A stretch of DNA of 64,000 bases from JAWKUK01 sp041398605. GTDB lineage: Bacteria; Planctomycetota; UBA1135; GCA-002686595. Under the pieces are notes generated by a model. It searched no databases. It was not told the DNA's origin and was given only the letters and a program-made list of their open reading frames with translations. Position numbers and translations under genes: made by a program. Every line of letters starts with the position of its first letter. Position 1 is the stretch's first letter. Positions 44,622-52,333 of this stretch are shown in pieces. The stretch covers positions 310,001 through 374,000 of the forward strand of contig JAWKUK010000004.1 of assembly GCA_041398605.1 (NCBI GenBank), written 5' to 3'.

Positions 44622-45334
44622 GGCTCGGCTTCATGCAGCCGTACTTCTTGCCCTACCCTGGGTACTTCGCGCTGATCGCGCGGTCGGATCGCTGGCTCGT
44701 CTTCGACGACGCACAGATGATTCGCCACGGCTGGGTCAACCGGAACCGTGTCCTGCATCCGACGGAGGCCTGGCAGTACATCCGGGTCCCGGTGGTCGGG
44801 CATGAGCGTGGCGCACTGATCCGTGAGATCGAGGTCGCCGATCTGACCTGGGGCAAGCGCATCGTCGGGCAGCTCGCCCCGTACCGCCGCGCGCCGCACT
44901 ACGCTGCCGTGGTGGCGCTGCTGGAACAGGTCGCAGCCAGAGAGCTACCGAGGCTCTTGGACGTCAACCTGGCCTTGCTGGCGGCCATCTGCGAGCGCAT
45001 CGGCGTCCGCTTCGCTCCGGAGCTGCACAGCGAGCTCACCTACGACCGCGCCAAAGTGCAGGGCCCCGGCGACTGGGCGCTCGAAGCAGGTCGTGCGCTC
45101 GGCGCCGCGAGCTACATCAATCCGCCTGGCGGCCGCGAATTGTTCGATCGCGCGCGCTTCCAGGAAGCAGGCATGCGACTCGAATTCCTGACCTGGGAGA
45201 CGCCGCCGTACGCGCAGGGCGCGCGGCCTTTTGAAGCGCACTTGTCGATCATCGACATGCTGATGTTCCTCCCGCCGGAGCAGGTCCGCGCGCGGCTAGA
45301 CGCGGCGCAGGTCGAGGTCGCGACCCCCGCCTGA
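44618..45334 (+). CDS. WbqC-family protein
   Basis: The 238-residue protein matches the WbqC family from its first residues: LGFMQPYFLPYPGYFALIAR, WLVFDDAQMIRHGWVNRNRV and the C-terminal LEFLTWETPPYAQGARPFEA followed by LSIIDMLMF. WbqC-like proteins occur in O-antigen and antibiotic clusters and are thought to act in sugar or amino-sugar modification; their exact reaction is not established. The preferred start is the GTG at 44618, overlapping the preceding stop; another GTG lies one codon upstream. It is the last gene of the cluster and converges on padR. Confidence 0.93.
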   Translation: MRLGFMQPYFLPYPGYFALIARSDRWLVFDDAQMIRHGWVNRNRVLHPTEAWQYIRVPVVGHERGALIREIEVADLTWGKRIVGQLAPYRRAPHYAAVVALLEQVAARELPRLLDVNLALLAAICERIGVRFAPELHSELTYDRAKVQGPGDWALEAGRALGAASYINPPGGRELFDRARFQEAGMRLEFLTWETPPYAQGARPFEAHLSIIDMLMFLPPEQVRARLDAAQVEVATPA

Positions 45335-45343
45335 GCTCACGCC

Positions 45344-45359
45344 CGCCGCGCGCGCGGCG
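45344..45359. terminator. Candidate terminator palindrome between convergent genes
   Basis: A perfect 16-nt palindrome made only of C and G (cgccgcgc and its complement) lies in the 48-bp gap between the wbqC-like and padR-like stops. It has no loop or T tract in the strict sense, so activity is uncertain. Confidence 0.35.
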
Positions 45360-45382
45360 AGGCACCCGATGGCACGCGGGCG

Positions 45383-45853
45383 CTAGCGCGCGACGCGCCG
45401 CAGGCCGTTGCGGCCGCCGACGGGCGCTTCGCCATCGTCCTCGCGGAGCACCCCTGAGATCAGCTCGCGGAAGCGAGCGCGCATGTCGGCCAGGGCCAGG
45501 TGGCCCGCATCGGTCAGGGTGTAGTACTTCCGGGTCGGCCCCTCGCCGGAGTCGCGGGTGGTCGTCCGCAAGAGTCCGTGGGTCTTGAGCCGCGAGAGCA
45601 TCGGGTAGACCGTTCCCTCGGCGCCGCCGAGGGCCGGCCGCGCCGCCATATCGCGCACGATCTCGTACCCGTAGCGCTCTTCGAACTCGAGCGCGGTCAG
45701 GACACTGAGCTCCAACAGCCCCTTGCGGGCCTGCACGATCCAGTTGCCCAGGAAGGTATCGACATCCGTGGTCGTCGAGAACGTTGACGCCAGCGGCGCC
45801 GGTCGCGCAATCTCCTCGCGCATTCGGGCTGCAGGTTCCATCTGGAATTCCAT
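45383..45853 (-). CDS. PadR-family transcriptional regulator
   Basis: The protein of about 156 residues has an N-terminal extension of about 45 residues and a PadR winged helix: LELSVLTALEFEERYGYEIV, GGAEGTVYPMLSRLKTHGLL and TRKYYTLTDAGHLALADM. The C-terminal dimerisation helix is short. PadR proteins usually repress a nearby gene and are released by a small ligand. The start is chosen at the ATG at 45853; the frame is open to 45913. It is divergent from the LysR gene, and the 423-bp spacer holds several inverted repeats that could be operators. Confidence 0.88.
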   Translation of the reverse strand: MEFQMEPAARMREEIARPAPLASTFSTTTDVDTFLGNWIVQARKGLLELSVLTALEFEERYGYEIVRDMAARPALGGAEGTVYPMLSRLKTHGLLRTTTRDSGEGPTRKYYTLTDAGHLALADMRARFRELISGVLREDDGEAPVGGRNGLRRVAR

Positions 45854-45977
45854 CTCTCGGGTGGCGCCCGAGTCGCGTCGTTGGTGGGGACCGGCTGCGC
45901 GCTCCCCCTCCAAGGCGAAGGACGGGGGCTCGGCCGTATCCCGGAAAGGGAAAGGAGCGTGGCGTGCGGGCCGGAGA

Positions 45978-46015
45978 GGGCGTCCTGCAGCGAGTCACCT
46001 CCCTGTAGGACGCCC
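45978..46015. promoter_or_regulatory. Long inverted repeat upstream of padR
   Basis: Arms 45978-45990 and 46003-46015 form a 13-bp stem with a single G-T type mismatch and a 12-nt loop. It lies 125 bp upstream of the padR start, inside the padR/lysR divergent region. It may be an operator or an RNA hairpin. Confidence 0.5.
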
Positions 46016-46093
46016 AGCAACCTCCAAGCACCCCGCCCCCCAAATGCCTGCCGAGGGGACGGGTTGCGCGATGGGACACCACGCCCAGGGGTC

Positions 46094-46110
46094 ACCGATG
46101 GTGCATCGGT
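46094..46110. promoter_or_regulatory. 7-bp inverted repeat in the padR/lysR spacer
   Basis: The sequence accgatg-gtg-catcggt is a perfect 7-bp inverted repeat around a 3-nt centre. It could be a regulator half-site pair. No function is proven. Confidence 0.4.
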
Positions 46111-46201
46111 CGATTGCCCAGAGCGCGAGGCCTTGACGCCGGGGGTTCATAGCCCGCCCGACTCGGATGACTACGGAAAGGCTCGGTAAGCGTTTCGCTA
46201 C

Positions 46202-46219
46202 GGCCCCCAGGCGGGGGCC
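46202..46219. promoter_or_regulatory. GC-rich hairpin just upstream of the lysR promoter region
   Basis: A 7-bp G/C stem (46202-46208 with 46213-46219) with loop aggc is followed by ctttgacg. The ttgacg at 46222-46227 could be a -35 box, but the -10 box 17 nt later (gaacaa) is poor. The rest of the 45854-46276 spacer holds no supported gene. Confidence 0.35.
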
Positions 46220-46276
46220 CTTTGACGCGAATTCGACATGCCCTGAACAATCGACGTGCCCGGTACGCTCCGGGAC

Positions 46277-47164
46277 ATGCTCCAGGTACAGCGCCTCGAA
46301 GGCTTCTATTGGGTCGCGCGTGAGGGCGGTTACGCCCGCGCCGCGCGCGCCTTCCCCCACCCGATCACCCAGCCCGCCGTGCACCAGCAGGTCAAGAAGC
46401 TCGAGGGCGAGCTCGGGGTCGCCCTCTTCGAGCGGGTGGCCAAGGACCGCGTCGTCTTGACCCCCGCCGGGATTCGGCTCTACGACTTCGTAAAGCCGTT
46501 CTTCGAGGGCCTGCCCGGCCTCGTGCGCTCGATGCGCGACGGCGAGTACTCCGGAGAGCTGCGGATCGAGACGTCGAACCTCCTGCTGCGATACATGCTC
46601 CCGGCATGGATTCGACGGCTCCGCAAGCAGCACCCGCGGATCCAGGTCCAGGTGTCGGAGACCCGGCACCCCGAGCTCGCTGCGCTCCGCCGCGGCGACG
46701 TCGACCTCGTGATCGAGCACCTCTACGAAGTGCCCGACGACGTCGCGACGATGCGCGTCGGCGTGGTGCGCCCGTATGTGGTCCTCCCGCGGAGCCACCG
46801 GCTCGCGGGGAAGAAGCGCGTCGAGCTCGCGGCGCTGTCCGAGGACCCGTTCATCTCGTACGTGCCGAACCAGCGGGCGCGGGAGCTGCAGCTCGAAGCG
46901 CTCGCCCGGCACTCCGCGACGCCACCGCACCTCCTCTCGGCGTCGTCGGCCGAGGGCATCCTCGGCCTCGTCGAGGCCGAGCTCGGCTGGTCGATCCTGC
47001 CCTGGCTCGACGCCTCCGGGCCGCGCAGCAAAGGCGTTGTCGCCTTGCCCCTCGCGGCGCCGAAGGTCGACTTCCCCGTCGTCGCCGCGTGGCGCAAGGA
47101 CGCCGCCGTCAACCCGCTGCTCGACGCCGCGCTCGAGACGGCGCCGCGCGGCGATACGGACTGA
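46277..47164 (+). CDS. LysR-family transcriptional regulator
   Basis: The 295-residue protein has a LysR winged helix-turn-helix (RLEGFYWVAREGGYARAARA, ITQPAVHQQVKKLEGELGVA, LFERVAKDRVVLTPAG). The periplasmic-binding-type effector domain starts near residue 90 (GELRIETSNLLLRYMLPAWI, GDVDLVIEHLYEVPDDVATM). The ATG at 46277 is preferred over a GTG seven codons upstream because LysR HTH domains start within a few residues of the N-terminus. The target is unknown. It is divergent from padR, the usual arrangement for autoregulation, although LysR normally controls the divergent gene. Confidence 0.93.
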   Translation: MLQVQRLEGFYWVAREGGYARAARAFPHPITQPAVHQQVKKLEGELGVALFERVAKDRVVLTPAGIRLYDFVKPFFEGLPGLVRSMRDGEYSGELRIETSNLLLRYMLPAWIRRLRKQHPRIQVQVSETRHPELAALRRGDVDLVIEHLYEVPDDVATMRVGVVRPYVVLPRSHRLAGKKRVELAALSEDPFISYVPNQRARELQLEALARHSATPPHLLSASSAEGILGLVEAELGWSILPWLDASGPRSKGVVALPLAAPKVDFPVVAAWRKDAAVNPLLDAALETAPRGDTD

Positions 47165-47200
47165 GCTCCCGAGGTCGCCAACGCTGCCGTCGCCGCGCTC

Positions 47201-49696
47201 TCAACTGCCCCCGGGCGCGGCCCTTCGGGTCGGCGGCTCCGCCGGCCGCTCAGGCGGCACGCCGGCCTCAGGGCGCTCACTGGGCTGAACCTCCAGCATG
47301 CGCTCCAAGCGCTCACCGACCTCGCGCACGACAGGCGCGACGCCATCGAACGCGCGCTGCACGTTCTGCGAGAAGTTGTCCTGCATCGACTTGGGGTCGG
47401 CCGTGAGCTTCGGCGCGTTGATCGAGCCGTTGATGCTCACCGCGACGGGCAGCTCCGAATCGATGAGCAACCGGTCGATCTCGGGGCGCCCCGTGAGCTC
47501 ACGCGGCACGAGGCGCGCGGGCACCTCACCGCCTTGCAGCGCGAGGATGCGGGTCCCGCGGTCGAACGAGCTGTCACGGAACTGGAACGCCTCGCCGCCG
47601 AGGGGCAGCTCGATCGCGGGGTACCGCACCAGCTCCTGCTGCAGGTCGATCTTGAAGCGGCGCGGGCTCCAAACGCTCCAATGCGGCTCGTCCTCGTCAA
47701 AGCCGAAGAGCGCTGCGATCTTGGGCGCGACGAGCACGCGCAGCTGCGGGACCTCGAATTCAAGCTGACCGACAGGGCGCAGCGCGCCCCCGTCGAGCGG
47801 GATCGAGAGGCGCTCGAAGGACACGACCAGCGCGCCCCCGCGCGGGGCTTGGAACCCTTGGAGCCAGGGCAGGACGGGGCCGAGCACGCGCTGCAGAGTG
47901 TCGTCGTCGGCCCGCAACATGATCGACTGCGGCCGATCGCTGTCCGCACGCGCGACCAGGTCTGAGAAGTGGCCGCGCACCGGCGCGCGATTGTCGGCGG
48001 CGAACAGCGCAAACTCGACCGATTGCCGCGCGCCGGGCGGCAAGTCGGCCCGCAACCCGGAGACCTGCAAGCGGACGGCCTCGCCGAGCAACGCCGCGCC
48101 GTCGAGCGGCATGTCGACGCCGACCTGCAAGAGCGCCACAGGCAGCTCGGGGAGATCGACGTCGTAGGTGGCGGACGCGCGCTTGAACTCGACCCGCCCG
48201 GGGCGCCCCGAGGCGCTCCGCCAGACCGAGCTCACCGACCCCGCGGCGCTGCCAGCGGCCGCGTCTGCCCCCCAACGCACGTACGTCACCGGGTCGTTGA
48301 TATGGAACGTCGCGCCGCTCAGCTGCGCGGCGTCAACGACGGCCAAGTCCGCAGTCGACGCGACCTCGGCGTCGATGCCGCGCACCTTCAAGCGCGGGGC
48401 CCAGCCCGCCGCGAGCCCGGTCTCGCACGTCACAGCCTCCAAGCGCGCGCGCACGCGCAAGACCTCGGGCCCGCCTAGGTCCGCTGCGCCCGCGGACACG
48501 TCGATGCGCCAAGCGTCGGGCAACAACGGCCGAAGGAGCCGCTCAACGAGGCTGGTGGGCACGAGCCAATCCACGTCGTCACTCGCAGCGCTCGCTGTGT
48601 CGCGCCCTGCGTGGTCACGTGTGAGGCGCAAGACTCCGTCGGCGACCGCGCCCGTGAAGCGCAAGCGACTCGAGTCGCAGTCGAGCGCCAAAGCGACCGC
48701 GCCCGCGCCCGACTCGTCGAGCGCGGCGTCGAACGTCAGGTCGAGGCCCGCGCCCACGAGGCCCTCGAGCTCGGCCCGCTCGAGGCCCTCGACCCCGAGC
48801 TGCTCGAGCAGCAGCGCGAGCACAGGCGCCTGCAAGCCCCGCGCGACGATGTGCGCTTCGCAGGCACCCGGCCGGTCAAGCTCGGGCGCCGCGATCGATG
48901 CGCGGACCTGCAAGGAGCCGACCGCAGCGGGCGCGGCGGCCTCGCCGCGCTCACCCTGTGCGCTTGCGGCGGCCGCCGCCACGCCGATGAAGACACCACA
49001 CGACAGATGGAGCTCTGCTGGTCCCGAGCGCGTCGTGCGCCCGACCTCGAACAGGAGGTCCGTCAACTCGATCGGCCCCGCGCCGGGTCGCCGCAGATCC
49101 CGCAGGGAAACAGGGTGCGCATCGACCTCCAATTGAAAGGGCGCGTGCCTCCCGCGCCCGACGTCAGCGAGGCGCCGCCATAGCTCCGTCAGCGGCTCAA
49201 CCCGCTCGGAGGCAGCGCGCGCAGCATCCCAGCGGAAGGCGCGACATAGGTCGAGCACGCCGGCCTCGTCGAGCGCGAGCCGCGCCTCCTGCAGCTTGAC
49301 TCGGACGCGCATCAAGCCGGCCTCGTCGCCCGACACCAGCTTGGCCAGCGAGGGCACACGCAGCGTGCCGCGCAGCATGGTCGAGCCCGTGATGTCCGCG
49401 ACCACCACATCGCGCAGGCGCAGGTCTTCGCGCCACGTCAGCTCGGCGCCGCCGACCGTGATCAGCGCGTCGACGCGGTCCCGGAGCAGGCCCTCCGCGA
49501 GCCGCGCGCCCCACCCGCCGAGCAGCTGCGGCGCAAAGAGCGCGACCGCGAGCACCGCGCCGAAGAGGAACGCACCGCAGCCGAGCCCAGAGGACACGAA
49601 ACAGCCCAAGCAGCCGCGCGCCGGAGCCGCCCCGGGGACGCCTGCGCGGGCGCCCGCGCTGGTCTCGGGGGCTAGGGGCTCGGGGCTGGCGCTCAT
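47201..49696 (-). CDS. AsmA-like membrane-anchored protein of unknown function
   Basis: The 831-residue protein has one N-terminal transmembrane helix (GAFLFGAVLAVALFAPQLLGGW) and a long extracytoplasmic part of repeating beta-strands. Features such as LRLRDVVVADITGSTMLRGT, MPLDGAALLGEAVRLQVSGL and VAVSINGSINAPKLTADPKS resemble AsmA/TamB-type proteins, which bridge the envelope and move lipids. The C-terminus is a coiled, Pro/Glu-rich tail. No enzyme motif is visible. The assignment rests on topology and the NGSINAPKL-type motif, so it is tentative. It shares strand with yqgE, 169 bp downstream of it. Confidence 0.6.
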   Translation of the reverse strand: MSASPEPLAPETSAGARAGVPGAAPARGCLGCFVSSGLGCGAFLFGAVLAVALFAPQLLGGWGARLAEGLLRDRVDALITVGGAELTWREDLRLRDVVVADITGSTMLRGTLRVPSLAKLVSGDEAGLMRVRVKLQEARLALDEAGVLDLCRAFRWDAARAASERVEPLTELWRRLADVGRGRHAPFQLEVDAHPVSLRDLRRPGAGPIELTDLLFEVGRTTRSGPAELHLSCGVFIGVAAAAASAQGERGEAAAPAAVGSLQVRASIAAPELDRPGACEAHIVARGLQAPVLALLLEQLGVEGLERAELEGLVGAGLDLTFDAALDESGAGAVALALDCDSSRLRFTGAVADGVLRLTRDHAGRDTASAASDDVDWLVPTSLVERLLRPLLPDAWRIDVSAGAADLGGPEVLRVRARLEAVTCETGLAAGWAPRLKVRGIDAEVASTADLAVVDAAQLSGATFHINDPVTYVRWGADAAAGSAAGSVSSVWRSASGRPGRVEFKRASATYDVDLPELPVALLQVGVDMPLDGAALLGEAVRLQVSGLRADLPPGARQSVEFALFAADNRAPVRGHFSDLVARADSDRPQSIMLRADDDTLQRVLGPVLPWLQGFQAPRGGALVVSFERLSIPLDGGALRPVGQLEFEVPQLRVLVAPKIAALFGFDEDEPHWSVWSPRRFKIDLQQELVRYPAIELPLGGEAFQFRDSSFDRGTRILALQGGEVPARLVPRELTGRPEIDRLLIDSELPVAVSINGSINAPKLTADPKSMQDNFSQNVQRAFDGVAPVVREVGERLERMLEVQPSERPEAGVPPERPAEPPTRRAAPGGS

Positions 49697-49865
49697 TCCT
49701 GGGGTGAAGGGTATTCGGTGAAGGGCCGCGGCGATTGCAAGTCTTCGCGCCGAGGCCCCACGCCGACTTCGAAGCCTGCCCCAGGACCTGCGGCGGCCGG
49801 TGATTGGGCCGCTCCCGGACCTGGGCCTGACCGCGCCTCAAGCGCCCTAAGGGCCGCCACAGCGG

Positions 49866-50582
49866 TCAATTCCAAGTCGGATCGGGGGGCTGGCTCGCGA
49901 GCCCGACCCCCGACTCTCCCAGGCCGCGCAGGGCACGTCGCCAGACGGCCTCGGGGGTGTCGTCGGCGAAGACCAACTCGAGGTCCAACGCCCGCGGGAC
50001 CCACGACCCGGCGCGCAGCTCCTCGTCGAGCTGCCCTGGACCCCAACCGGAGTACCCCACGATGAACCGCAAGCGCTCCGCCGCGGCCGGGCCCGCTTGA
50101 CTGGCTTGGTTGCCTTGACCGGCTTGGCTGCCTTCACCTGCTTCGCTGCCTTGGCTGGCCTGTCCCGCGGCGACGCCAGCGCCGTCGACCCCGGCCAAGA
50201 ACTGCGCGATGTCCTCGAGGTCCGCGCCGAGGAAGAGGCCGCCGCCGATCGCGACGCCGCCGCGCAAGGCGTCCGGCGCACGGTGCAGGACCTGCAACGC
50301 GTCGAGGCCCACCGGCCCACCGCCGTGCACTTTGGCTGCGGCCCCGCCGAGCTCAGGGTGCTCGGGCAGCAGCTCCCCGAGCGTCGCCTCGGTCGGGCGA
50401 TTGACGACGAGGCCAAAGGCGCCGTCGTCGTCGTGCTGCACCACGAGCACGACGGTGTGCATGAAGTTGGGGTCCAAGAGCGCCGGCGCGGACAGCAAGA
50501 GGCTCCCCGGCGCGATGCGCAGGGTCACGTCCGCGTCGCCAGGCTGGCCAGCGCTCGCCCCGGGCTCGGCGTCGCTGCTCAA
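49866..50582 (-). CDS. yqgE: YqgE/AlgH-family protein
   Basis: The 238-residue protein shows family motifs: PGSLLLSAPALLDPNFMHTV, VLVVQHDDDGAFGLVVNRPT, VHGGGPVGLDALQVLH and IVGYSGWGPGQLDEELRAG. Between the two conserved halves is a repetitive Gln/Gly/Ser/Ala insertion (about residues 138-167) that makes it longer than the usual ~185-190 residues. The start is a TTG at 50582 that overlaps the TGA of the upstream rlmD remnant by 4 nt, so yqgE was coupled to rlmD before it decayed. The molecular function of the family is not established; AlgH affects alginate regulation in Pseudomonas. Confidence 0.9.
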   Translation of the reverse strand: MSSDAEPGASAGQPGDADVTLRIAPGSLLLSAPALLDPNFMHTVVLVVQHDDDGAFGLVVNRPTEATLGELLPEHPELGGAAAKVHGGGPVGLDALQVLHRAPDALRGGVAIGGGLFLGADLEDIAQFLAGVDGAGVAAGQASQGSEAGEGSQAGQGNQASQAGPAAAERLRFIVGYSGWGPGQLDEELRAGSWVPRALDLELVFADDTPEAVWRRALRGLGESGVGLASQPPDPTWN

Positions 50583-52217
50583 GGCGCGGCCTCAATTGCG
50601 TCCGGCGTTGCTTCGTGCGGCGCTGCTTCGTGCGGCGCTGCTTCGTGCGGCGTTGCGGCATCGGGCGCGCCGATCCAGCGCAGCGAGATCACCGTCTCGA
50701 TGTGCGGCGTGTGCGGGAAGAGGTCGACGGGGCGCACGCGCTCGAGCGCGTAGCCGCCAGCGAGGAGCTGGGCGAGGTCCCGCGCCGCGCTGTCGGGGTT
50801 GCACGACACGTACACGATCCGCGGTGCGGCGAGCGCGAGGACCGCCGGCGCGACCTTCGGGTGCAAGCCGACGCGCGGCGGGTCGAGCACGATCAGGTCC
50901 GGACGCGGACCGGCGGGCGCGTCCGCCGCCGCGACGGCGAGCGACGCGAGCACGTCACCCTCGACAAAACGCGCGCCGACGACGCCGTTGCCCGCGGCGT
51001 TCGCGCGCGCGTCGACGATGGCCGGGCCGACGCTCTCGAAGCCGACGACCTCGCGCGCCTGGTCCGCGAGGCAGAGTCACGGCGACCGCGCACGACGCGA
51101 CGACGACTGTCGAACAGGCGCTCGGCCTGCAGCGTGTTCGTCTGGAAGAACGAGTGCGGCGAGAGCGTGAACGTCCGGCCGCAGAGCTCTTCGCGGATCA
51201 CGCCTGGCCCGTGCAGCACAAACTGCTCTTGGCCGATCGCGACCGTCGCGTGGCGATCGTTCACGTCCTGGACGACCGTCGTGAGCTCCGGGTGCAGCGC
51301 GACGAGCGCCTGCGCCAAGGGCTCGACGATGTGCGCCGCGCGCTGGGAGGTCACGAGCACGAGCATCGTCTCGCCCGTGCGCACGCCGCGCCGCAGGACG
51401 AGGTGCCGCAAGAGGCCCGTGTGCAGGCGTGTGTCCCACGGCAAGAGGCCGCGCTCGAGCGCGAGGCGACGCACCGAGTTGAGCAGCGCGCCGGCGCCCT
51501 CGAAGGCGATGCTGCACGGTGCACATCGAGGACCTTTGCTCCACACGCCAGGCACGTGGAAGCCGAGCGCGAAGGCATCATCGAGCGCCGCCTCGGCCGT
51601 GCTGGCGCCGTCGCCGGCTCCCTGCGCGGCCGCGGCGCCCAGCGCCGGCTCGTCGTCCGTCCGCCAGCGGCGCGCGCCGAAGGTGAAGTCGAGCTTGTTG
51701 CGATAGTGCTACGGCTCGGCCATGCCGAGGACTGGCTCGACGGCGTGCGCCGCGCTCAGCACGGGCGCAGCGCGGTCGCGACACGCGCGCGCTTGAGCTC
51801 GAGCTGCGCCTCGTAGCCGAGGTGCTGAAACGAGCAGCCACCGCACGGACCGAAGTGCGGGCAGCGCGGCGCGACCGCCGCAGGCGCAGGCGCCAAGACC
51901 TCGACGATCTTGGCGTCGACCATCCGCCGCCGGCGGGCGACGACCGTGACGCCGCAGCGCGCGCCGGGGAGCGCGCCGCGGACGCGCACTTCGCACTCGC
52001 CGTCTTCGCCGCGCGCAATGGTGCCAACGCCGTGACCCTTGTCGTCCAGCCTCTCAAAGGTGACCTCGAGGCGATCGCCCCAGCGGGGCAAACGCACCTC
52101 CGGGGTCCTGCGCCGCGCCGGGGCCCCCGGCTCATCCGGGGCGCTCGGCGCGGCTCCGGGCGCGGCAGCCGGCTCGACCTCGTCCGCCGCGTTCGCCGTT
52201 CGCTCTGGACGTTGCAT
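50579..52217 (-). pseudogene. rlmD: Broken rlmD/rumA-type 23S rRNA uracil methyltransferase
   Basis: Pieces of one RlmD-like protein lie in successive frames. From the ATG at 52217 come a TRAM domain (WGDRLEVTFERLDDKGHGVG) and the Fe-S cluster region (CPHFGPCGGCSFQHLGYEAQ), ending at a TGA at 51756-51758 after ATALRPC. One frame over it continues AHAVEPVLGMAEP, meets a TAG at 51709-51711 in the Tyr position before HYRNKLDFTF, and runs on to SFFQTNTLQAERLFD near 51105. A short deletion and shift then remove the SAM motif I (DLYCGTGTI equivalent). The C-terminus (PDLIVLDPPRVGLHPKV, IVYVSCNPDSAARDL) is in the third frame. With frameshift, nonsense and deletion combined, it is either a genuine pseudogene or a badly sequenced stretch. 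Confidence 0.85.
50610..50654 (-). repeat. 15-bp in-frame tandem repeat (3 copies) at the rlmD 3' end
   Basis: The unit gcttcgtgcggcgct (plus strand) repeats at 50610-50624, 50625-50639 and 50640-50654, giving a His-Glu-Ala-Ala-Pro-type tail on the remnant's C-terminus. Confidence 0.9.
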
Positions 52218-52333
52218 TGCGCCCAAGGATCCACGCCGGACGCCGCGGCGTCCACAGACGATGCCGGATTCGTGGGCCTCCAACGCGACGCGCCGGAGCG
52301 AGGCGCGCGGCGCCCGGTCGCTACACTGCGCGG

